This document shows positions 1 through 6,312 of a stretch of DNA of 12,574 nucleotides, piece by piece (positions within the stretch are counted from its first letter, which is position 1; every line of letters starts with the position of its first letter). The stretch is taken from positions 1 to 12,574 of the forward strand of contig SLSH01000256.1 in NCBI GenBank assembly GCA_007130555.1, written 5' to 3'. The stretch comes from Bacteroidales bacterium (GTDB lineage Bacteria; Bacteroidota; Bacteroidia; Bacteroidales; ML635J-15). Below the pieces are notes generated by a model that did no database searches, had not been told where the DNA came from, and saw only the letters and a program-made list of their open reading frames with translations. Made by a program: the position numbers and the translations under genes.

Positions 1-804
1 TATAACCTTGAAGGTAAAACTCTTGCAAAAGGTAAAGTCGGAATCATTGGAGGTGGAAACTCAGCCATTGACGCTGCAAGAGTAGCATTCCGTTATAAAG
101 GCGTTGATAGTGTTACAGTCTTCTATCGTCGTACAGAAAACGAGATGCCCGCATACAAGGAAGAAATAGAAGCAGCACTGGAAGAAGGTATTGAAATCAA
201 ATCCCTCGTTGCACCTACTAAAGTAATCCATAAAGACGGCGTTTTACAGGGCATGGAATTCATTCAGAATAGCCTCGAAGGAAAGGATGCAAGTGGAAGA
301 CCACGCCCCGTTCCTGTAAAGGGAAGCGAATTTATTGCTGAACTTGACACATTGATCGTTGCAATAAGTGAACAACCAGAATCAGAATATATTGGGAACT
401 TAAGCAATACTAAGTGGGGTACACTTTCAGTTGACAAAGAATCACTTCTTACTTCTCAAAAAGGAGTTTTTGGAGGCGGTGACGTAGTTTCAGGACCTAA
501 TACTGTTATCGAAGCAATTGCCGCAGGAAAAAAAGCAGCTTTCATGATTGAACAATATCTCGAAGGCAAATCTATGAGAATGCCTCAGGAAGTAGTACTT
601 CCCGATATTTTCGTCAAGCCGGTTGAGAATGATGTTGAGGATGAAGGCTCACAAGTCAGAGCGAAAACTCCAATGCTCCCCGTTGATAAACGTATGGGTT
701 CTTTTGCAGAGGTAGAATTAGCTATAAGCGAGAAAGATGCTAAGTGTGAAGCCAGAAGGTGTATGAGATGCGATCTGGATTTTACTCAACCAGTAAAAAA
801 TTGA
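1..804 (+). CDS. NAD(P)H-FAD oxidoreductase, GltD/NfnB-like (C-terminal part, 5' end outside window)
   Basis: The reading frame is open from base 1, so the protein starts upstream and only its last 267 residues are visible. It begins in the second Rossmann fold: GIIGGGNSAIDAAR (visible residues 14-27) is a dinucleotide-binding glycine motif. FYRRTENEMPA (41-51) follows; the Arg pair is typical of glutamate-synthase small-subunit-type enzymes that bind NADPH. GVFGGGDVVSGPNTVIEAIAAG is the C-terminal FAD-binding GD motif. The tail ends in a Cys cluster (CEARRCMRC), as in flavoproteins associated with hydrogenases or fused to NuoF-like domains. It probably moves electrons between NAD(P)H and ferredoxin or the hydrogenase encoded 42 bases downstream. 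Whether the missing N-terminus holds ferredoxin or NuoF domains cannot be seen. Base composition is more GC-rich than in the following genes. The family call is firm; the partner role is inferred from context. Confidence 0.88.
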   Translation, partial: YNLEGKTLAKGKVGIIGGGNSAIDAARVAFRYKGVDSVTVFYRRTENEMPAYKEEIEAALEEGIEIKSLVAPTKVIHKDGVLQGMEFIQNSLEGKDASGRPRPVPVKGSEFIAELDTLIVAISEQPESEYIGNLSNTKWGTLSVDKESLLTSQKGVFGGGDVVSGPNTVIEAIAAGKKAAFMIEQYLEGKSMRMPQEVVLPDIFVKPVENDVEDEGSQVRAKTPMLPVDKRMGSFAEVELAISEKDAKCEARRCMRCDLDFTQPVKN

Positions 805-846
805 TTATGATATAAAATAATGTAAAATCTTTAAATATCTAAAACT

Positions 847-2571
847 ATGAGTTTTTTAATAGAAGTTAATAATAAAAAAATAGAAGCACAAAATGGAGAA
901 ACCATTTTAGATGCTCTTAACAGACATGGTATAAAAGTTCCAACACTTTGCCACCTTAAAGGGAGTATCCCTACAGGCTCATGTCGTATGTGTGTTGTAG
1001 AGGATATAAAAACCAACAGATTGGTTACAGCTTGTTCTATGCCTGTGGAAGAGAATATGAAAATATTAACTCATTCCCCAAGAGTAATAGAGTCTAGAAA
1101 GACAATTGTAGAATTACTTCTGTCAAATCATCCGGACGATTGTTTATATTGCATAAGAAATAAAAATTGCGAATTACAAGATTTATCAGAAGAACTGAAT
1201 GTAAGAGAACGAAGAATCAAGGGTGTAAAAAATAATATTCATCTTGACAGGTCTAGTGCATCTATAGTTCGTGATCCTGATAAATGTATTTTATGTGGTC
1301 GCTGTGTGAAGGTTTGTGATGAAGTAATGAGTGTTTCTTGTATAGATTTTATTAATAGAGGAAGCAGCTCGGTAATTGGAGTAGCTTTTAATCAGGGTTT
1401 AAATACTTCAAGTTGCGTTAATTGCGGTCAATGTATTATGGTTTGTCCAACAGGTGCATTATCGGAAAAAAGTCATTTTCCCGAATTAATATCAATGCTT
1501 AATAATCCGAATAAAACTGTTGTAGCTCATTATGCACCATCGATTTCTGTATCATTAGCAGAAGAATTTAATATAACTCCGGGAACAGATATCAATGGAA
1601 TTATGAACGCTGCAATAAGAAAGATAGGTTTTAGTCATGTATTTGACACTACTTTTACGGCTGATTTAACAATAATGGAGGAAGGCAGTGAACTTATTGA
1701 TAGAGTAAAAAACGGAGGAACATTGCCAATGATTACTAGTTGTTGTCCGGGTTGGATTAAGTTTGCTGAAGAGTTTTATCCTGAATTTTTACCTAATGTT
1801 TCTACATGTAAATCACCACAACAAATGATGGGAGCTTTAGTAAAGACATACTGGGCAGAAAAACTTAATTTGAATCCCGAAGATATTTATTCTGTTTCTA
1901 TTATGCCATGTACTGCCAAAAAATTTGAAGCACAAAGAGATGAGATGACCAATAAAGGGATAACAGATGTTGATGCTGTATTAACAACTCGCGAACTAGG
2001 TCAATTAATCAGAATGTACGGAATAGACATGCATAATATTGAACCTGAATCAACCGATTCTCCGCTTGGTCATAGAAGTACAGCAGGTAAAATATTCGGG
2101 GCATCAGGAGGAGTTATGGAAGCTGCAATAAGATCCGCTTATTATTTAATTACCGGAAATGAACTGGCAAATTTAGAAGTTCAAGCAGTAAGAGGTTTTA
2201 ACGGATGCAAAGAAGCTCAGGTTGATATTAATGGATTAACCGTAAAAGTAGCAGTTACAAATGGACTTATTAATGCAAGAAATCTACTGGAATCAATAAA
2301 AAAAGGAGAAAAAGATTATCATTTTATTGAAATAATGGCTTGTCCCGGAGGTTGCATTAACGGAGGAGGTCAACACATAGGAGCTTCTGAGGAGGAAATA
2401 AAATCGCGTATGAAATCATTGTATGATATTGATGACAATGAGACATTAAGAGTATCTCATAAAAACCCGGAAGTATTAAAATTATATGAGGAGTTTTTAA
2501 GTAAACCTCTTGGACATAAGTCACATGATTTATTGCATACGCATTATTGCAAAAGAGAGGTTCTATTATAA
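847..2571 (+). CDS. hydA: [FeFe] hydrogenase catalytic subunit, M3 type (group A)
   Basis: Cytoplasmic iron-only hydrogenase, 574 residues, interconverting H2 with protons and electrons. Domains in order: plant-type [2Fe-2S] (C35, C46, C49, C63); His-Cys [4Fe-4S] (H95, C99, C102, C108); two ferredoxin-like [4Fe-4S] clusters (C147/150/153/157 and C190/193/196/200); H-cluster domain with TSCCPGW (297-303), MPCTAKK (353-359) and MACPGGCINGGG (497-508); C-terminal small-subunit-like tail with HTHY. Ligand cysteines C300, C355, C499 and C503, the proton-relay C299 and the path residues E279, E282 and S319 are all present, so it should be active. They fall at the same numbers as in Clostridium pasteurianum CpI, which is also 574 residues. 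No Shine-Dalgarno is seen, and ATG at 847 gives a full [2Fe-2S] domain. The flavoprotein upstream suggests NAD(P)H-coupled H2 turnover. The maturases HydE, HydF and HydG are not in this window. Confidence 0.97.
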   Translation: MSFLIEVNNKKIEAQNGETILDALNRHGIKVPTLCHLKGSIPTGSCRMCVVEDIKTNRLVTACSMPVEENMKILTHSPRVIESRKTIVELLLSNHPDDCLYCIRNKNCELQDLSEELNVRERRIKGVKNNIHLDRSSASIVRDPDKCILCGRCVKVCDEVMSVSCIDFINRGSSSVIGVAFNQGLNTSSCVNCGQCIMVCPTGALSEKSHFPELISMLNNPNKTVVAHYAPSISVSLAEEFNITPGTDINGIMNAAIRKIGFSHVFDTTFTADLTIMEEGSELIDRVKNGGTLPMITSCCPGWIKFAEEFYPEFLPNVSTCKSPQQMMGALVKTYWAEKLNLNPEDIYSVSIMPCTAKKFEAQRDEMTNKGITDVDAVLTTRELGQLIRMYGIDMHNIEPESTDSPLGHRSTAGKIFGASGGVMEAAIRSAYYLITGNELANLEVQAVRGFNGCKEAQVDINGLTVKVAVTNGLINARNLLESIKKGEKDYHFIEIMACPGGCINGGGQHIGASEEEIKSRMKSLYDIDDNETLRVSHKNPEVLKLYEEFLSKPLGHKSHDLLHTHYCKREVLL

Positions 2572-2598
2572 TCATTAGTAAAAGATAGAGAGACAGCA

Positions 2599-4581
2599 AT
2601 GGGACATTCAAAAAGAGAACAATTAGTTTTTACCGTAAAAGACAAATGCAGGGTTTGCTATACCTGTGTTCGAGAATGTCCCGTTAAAGCAATAAGAATA
2701 ATTAACGGACAAGCAGAAGTACTAAGTGAGAGGTGTATAGGTTGTGGCAATTGTATTACTGTATGTAGCCAAAATGCAAAAGAATTCTTGCAATTAAAAA
2801 AAGAAGTAGAAACTTTATTATCTGATAAAAAGAATAAAGTTGTTGCATGTTTGGCTCCTAGTTTTCCGGGTGAGTTTGTTGATTTTGATGATTATAAAAC
2901 TCTTATTGGAATGCTACGTCTTCTTGGGTTTTATAAAGTACTTGACGTAGCATTTGGAGCCGATTTGGTTGCAAAAGAATACAAGAAACTACAGGATAAT
3001 ACAACTAATAAATTTATTACGTCTGACTGCCCTGCAATTGTCTTTTATATTGAACAATATCATCCGCAATTGATTGATAATATTGCTCCCATTGCTTCTC
3101 CTCTAGTGGCTACAGCAAGATTGGCTAAAATCCTATACGGAGAAGATATAAAAATAGTGTTTTTAGGACCTTGTGTTGCAAAAAAAGCTGAATCTGATGA
3201 AATAGACGAAGCTCTGACATTTAAAGAGTTAAGAGAACTTTTTCTTAAAAATGATATTAAACCTGAAAATGCTACAAAATCAGATTTTGATGGACCAAAA
3301 TCAGGAATGGGTGCGATATTCCCTCTCAGCAGAGGATTGCTGCAAACTGTTAATAAAACGGACAGCATAGTTAACGGAAAAATTATTGTTGATTCGGGAA
3401 AAAATAATTTTAAAGAAGCAATAAAAGAATTTGAAAAAGGAGAAATTGCTGACTATCACTTAGAATTATTATGCTGTAATGGATGCATCATGGGAGCCGG
3501 AATGACAGAAAAAGCAAAGCGTTTTTTTAAACGTTCGCAAATAAGTAAATATGTAAAACAAAAACTTAAGAATTTGGATTATAATCAGTGGGAAAATGAC
3601 ATTCAGAAATATAAAAACATTGATTTGTCCCAATCTTTTATTAATAATGATAAAAGAAATACAAATATTGGAAGCTCTGAAGTAGAAAGTGTATTGAGAA
3701 AAATGGGAAAAATTAATCTGTCAGACCATTTAAATTGCGGTGCATGTGGATATGACACTTGTTATGAGCATGCAGAAGCGGTTGTTTGGGGTTATGCCGA
3801 AGACGAAATGTGTTTGCCATACACTATTGAAAAGTTACACAAATTAATAGAAGAACTGAATTTATCCAATGAAAATTTGAAAAATACAAGATTAGCATTA
3901 AAACATTCCGAGAAATTGGCAAATATGGGACAGATTTCTGCAGGTATAGCTCATGAACTTAACAATCCGCTTGGTATAATTACAATGTATAGTAATATAC
4001 TTCTGGAAGAGTTAAAGAATAATGAACAAACAAAAAAAGATGTTCAATTAATAGTGGAACAAGCAGACAGATGTAAAAATATAGTAAACGGACTTCTAAA
4101 TTTTGCAAGAAAAAATAAAATTAAAGTTGAAGAAGTAAATATTTTGGATTTTATAAAAAAATCTATTGATTCTCTGGTAATTCCCGAAAATGTAGAAGTT
4201 TATATACCTGCTGAAACTTCAGACCCATATTTTATGATAGATTATGAACAAATGATGCAGGTATTTACAAATCTTGCAAGAAATGCTGTTGAAGCAATGC
4301 CGGACGGAGGAAAACTCAGTTTTTTTGTAAACGGAAATGATAAAAATATTGAAATAAAAATCAAAGATACAGGAATAGGAATAAAGGAAGAAAATAAGGA
4401 AAAGCTTTTTACTCCATTCTTTACAACCAAAGAAATCGGAAAAGGAACAGGATTAGGCTTACCCCTTGTTTATGGAATTATAAAAATGCACAACGGAAAG
4501 ATCAGGGCTATATCAAATGCTGAACCCGAAAAAGGTCAGACCGGAACCGAGTTTATTATTAATTTACCAAGGATAATTTAA
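2599..4581 (+). CDS. Sensory [FeFe]-hydrogenase-like protein fused to histidine kinase (HydS-type)
   Basis: Soluble 660-residue fusion with no membrane segment. Domains: two [4Fe-4S] ferredoxin clusters (C17/20/23/27 and C46/49/52/56); H-cluster-like domain about 75-310; a PF04060-type Fe-S domain with C380-x2-C383-x4-C388-x16-C405; a short coiled coil about 410-440; HisKA with H452 in AHELNNP; HATPase with N558/N562, DTGIG (590-594) and GKGTGLGL (614-621). The H-cluster motifs are divergent: TSDCPA (141-146), GPCVAKK (190-196) and LCCNGC (291-296). All four cluster-ligand cysteines have counterparts (C144, C192, C292, C296). Asp143 replaces the proton-relay Cys, and Gly190 and Leu290 replace the two active-site Met residues. 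Such changes fit a sensor rather than a fast enzyme. The domain also lacks the C-terminal small-subunit tail. It likely reads H2 or ferredoxin redox state and autophosphorylates at H452. It lies 27 bases after hydA and resembles the kinase-linked sensory class (group C1-like). Confidence 0.9.
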   Translation: MGHSKREQLVFTVKDKCRVCYTCVRECPVKAIRIINGQAEVLSERCIGCGNCITVCSQNAKEFLQLKKEVETLLSDKKNKVVACLAPSFPGEFVDFDDYKTLIGMLRLLGFYKVLDVAFGADLVAKEYKKLQDNTTNKFITSDCPAIVFYIEQYHPQLIDNIAPIASPLVATARLAKILYGEDIKIVFLGPCVAKKAESDEIDEALTFKELRELFLKNDIKPENATKSDFDGPKSGMGAIFPLSRGLLQTVNKTDSIVNGKIIVDSGKNNFKEAIKEFEKGEIADYHLELLCCNGCIMGAGMTEKAKRFFKRSQISKYVKQKLKNLDYNQWENDIQKYKNIDLSQSFINNDKRNTNIGSSEVESVLRKMGKINLSDHLNCGACGYDTCYEHAEAVVWGYAEDEMCLPYTIEKLHKLIEELNLSNENLKNTRLALKHSEKLANMGQISAGIAHELNNPLGIITMYSNILLEELKNNEQTKKDVQLIVEQADRCKNIVNGLLNFARKNKIKVEEVNILDFIKKSIDSLVIPENVEVYIPAETSDPYFMIDYEQMMQVFTNLARNAVEAMPDGGKLSFFVNGNDKNIEIKIKDTGIGIKEENKEKLFTPFFTTKEIGKGTGLGLPLVYGIIKMHNGKIRAISNAEPEKGQTGTEFIINLPRII

Positions 4582-4599
4582 ATTTAAATAATTAAAGAT

Positions 4600-4998
4600 A
4601 TGGAAACAAAATTAAAAAAAACGATTTTTTTGGTTGATGACGATGTTGATTACATCATCCAAATGACACAGATGCTTGAGAATATGGGATTTAATGTTGT
4701 CAGCGCATGTAGTCAAAAAGAAGCAGAAGAAATGATTGATACAGTTAATATGGATATTGCAATCATTGACCTGATGATGGAGAAAATGGATAGCGGATTT
4801 ATATTAAGCTATCGTTTAAAACAGATAAATCCGGATATTCCGGTTATTATTGCAACTGCTGTAACTTCCGAGACAGGAATTAAGTTTAGTCTGGAAGATG
4901 AAAATGATAAAAAATGGATAAAAGCAGATTTGTATCTTGAAAAAGGTCTGAGACAAGATCAATTACAAAGAGAAATTAATAAACTGCTAAAAATATAA
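4600..4998 (+). CDS. Stand-alone response-regulator receiver protein
   Basis: A 132-residue single receiver domain with no output domain. The acidic pocket is D13/D14, the phospho-acceptor is D57 (IIDLMM), the switch hydroxyl is probably T86 and the conserved lysine is K115. Two details are unusual: K115 is followed by Gly instead of the usual Pro (LEKGL), and the stretch between strand 4 and this lysine is longer and more charged than usual (about 92-110). It lies 18 bases after the sensor kinase gene and 4 bases before the hybrid kinase gene. It is therefore a good candidate phosphate shuttle between the two, like Spo0F or CheY-type single receivers. The receiver call rests on visible residues; the partner assignment is inferred from gene order. 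Confidence 0.93.
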   Translation: METKLKKTIFLVDDDVDYIIQMTQMLENMGFNVVSACSQKEAEEMIDTVNMDIAIIDLMMEKMDSGFILSYRLKQINPDIPVIIATAVTSETGIKFSLEDENDKKWIKADLYLEKGLRQDQLQREINKLLKI

Positions 4999-5002
4999 AG
5001 TT

Positions 5003-6121
5003 ATGAGTGTGTTAACAATATTAATTGTTGATGACGAACCCGGAATTCGTTCCGGTGCCGAAAGAATATTACGCGACTTTTCCGTCGGATATCCTTTTAT
5101 GGATGAGGATTTTACATTCAATATTATGGAAGCTGAAACAGGTGAGAAAGCAATTGAAATAATAGACTCAACAAAGATTGACATAATATTGTTGGATAAT
5201 AAACTGCCGGGAATAGACGGTATTGAAGTTTTAGAATATATAAATGAAAACCAACTGGATATTTCGGTAATGATGATAACATCTTATGCATCTCTCGAAC
5301 TTGCTATAAAAGCAACAAATAATGGTGCTTTTAACTTTGTCCCTAAACCTTTTACGCCTCAAGAACTTAGAACTTCTGTAGAGAATATTACCAAAAATCT
5401 ATTTCTCAGAAGAATGACAAAAAAAATGAAAGAAGAAGGCAAAGAAATTAGATTTCAATTTCTTTCAGTATTATCACATGAGTTAAAATCTCCAATTAAT
5501 GCAATAGAGGGTTATTTGAGAATAATGAAAGAAAAGCAGGTTGGAGAAAATATTGATGACTACATGGAAATGATACTCCGCTCAATTGAAAGAATTAAAG
5601 GAATGAGAGCATTAATACTTGATCTTTTAGATTTAACCCGTATGGAATCGGGAAAGAAAAAAAGGGATTTAAGAAATATTGATTTAAGTGAACTTGTTAA
5701 AAATGTAGCAGGGTCTATAGAACCATTAGCAATTCAAAGGAGTATTGAAATCAATATAGCAAGTGATGAAGATATAATGATGATGGCTGATAAAAGTGAG
5801 ATGGAAATAATTATAAATAATTTAATTTCGAATGCAGTAAAATACAATAAAGAAAATGGAAAAGTTTTTGTTAATTTGAGCAACAGAAATGGATGTATTA
5901 TTATTTCTATTGAAGACACAGGCATTGGAATGACTCAGGACGAGAAAGCATTATTATTCAAAGATTTTGTTAGAATAAAAAATGAAAAAACAAAATACGT
6001 AACCGGCAGTGGATTAGGACTATCAATTGCAAAAAAAATGGTTGAATTGTATAAAGGGAAAATAGAAGTTGTAAGCGAACCCGATAAAGGGAGTGTTTTT
6101 ACGGTTAGTATCCCTGTTTGA
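5003..6121 (+). CDS. Receiver-first hybrid histidine kinase (REC-HisKA-HATPase)
   Basis: A 372-residue cytoplasmic protein with an N-terminal receiver and a C-terminal kinase, the reverse of the usual hybrid order. Receiver: D10/D11, phospho-acceptor D65 (LLDNKLPG), T93 and K115 in PKPF. Kinase: H159 in SHELKSP, N-box N273/N277, DTGIGM (305-310) and GSGLGLS (335-341), all intact. There is no membrane segment and no PAS domain, so the receiver itself is likely the input that switches the kinase. It starts 4 bases after the single receiver gene, which suggests translational coupling. It is the last gene before a strong terminator, so it probably ends the hydrogenase operon. Its phosphorylation target is not obvious; the NarL-type regulator encoded further right is one possibility. 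The domain calls are secure and the pathway position is inference. Confidence 0.94.
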   Translation: MSVLTILIVDDEPGIRSGAERILRDFSVGYPFMDEDFTFNIMEAETGEKAIEIIDSTKIDIILLDNKLPGIDGIEVLEYINENQLDISVMMITSYASLELAIKATNNGAFNFVPKPFTPQELRTSVENITKNLFLRRMTKKMKEEGKEIRFQFLSVLSHELKSPINAIEGYLRIMKEKQVGENIDDYMEMILRSIERIKGMRALILDLLDLTRMESGKKKRDLRNIDLSELVKNVAGSIEPLAIQRSIEINIASDEDIMMMADKSEMEIIINNLISNAVKYNKENGKVFVNLSNRNGCIIISIEDTGIGMTQDEKALLFKDFVRIKNEKTKYVTGSGLGLSIAKKMVELYKGKIEVVSEPDKGSVFTVSIPV

Positions 6122-6156
6122 TTATTAAAAATTAAAAATCCTCCTTTATAATGATG

Positions 6157-6174
6157 CATTTGACTTATCAAATG
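6157..6174 (+). repeat. Short hairpin just upstream of terminator
   Basis: CATTTGA and TCAAATG form a perfect 7-bp inverted repeat around a 4-base loop. There is no T-tract directly after it. It ends two bases before the strong terminator stem, so the transcript end would carry two adjacent hairpins, which may act in pausing or as a 3'-end stabiliser. Confidence 0.5.
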
Positions 6175-6176
6175 TT

Positions 6177-6215
6177 GCGACCCGGAAAACTAAAAGTTTT
6201 CGGGTCGCTTTTTTT
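6177..6215 (+). terminator. Strong intrinsic terminator of the hydrogenase operon
   Basis: GCGACCCGGAAAAC pairs with GTTTTCGGGTCGC across a 5-base loop (TAAAA). This gives a 13-bp stem with one bulged G, followed by seven T residues at 6209-6215. It lies 56 bases after the hybrid kinase stop codon and separates the hydrogenase/relay operon from the following two-component pair. Confidence 0.93.
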
Positions 6216-6262
6216 ACTATAAATAAACCCGATTACATCAATAGTAATAATAATATAACATG

Positions 6263-6270
6263 TAATTTTG
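6263..6270 (+). promoter_or_regulatory. Putative Bacteroidota -7 element for the Cache kinase gene
   Basis: TAATTTTG matches the TAnnTTTG consensus and lies 42 bases before the ATG at 6313, just after the upstream terminator, where a promoter is expected. No convincing -33 TTG is seen at the usual distance. The element overlaps one arm of the inverted repeat at 6232-6266. Confidence 0.45.
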
Positions 6271-6312
6271 GATTAGAAAAATTAACCTGATAACCAAAAC
6301 AAAAATCATTAC

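Noticed and set aside
805..846. Possible separate promoter for hydA
   Set aside because: No TAnnTTTG element is present in the 42-base gap, so co-transcription with the flavoprotein gene is more likely.
3060..3368. 102-residue minus-strand ORF inside the sensor hydrogenase gene
   Set aside because: Antisense to conserved H-cluster domain sequence; no domain of its own.
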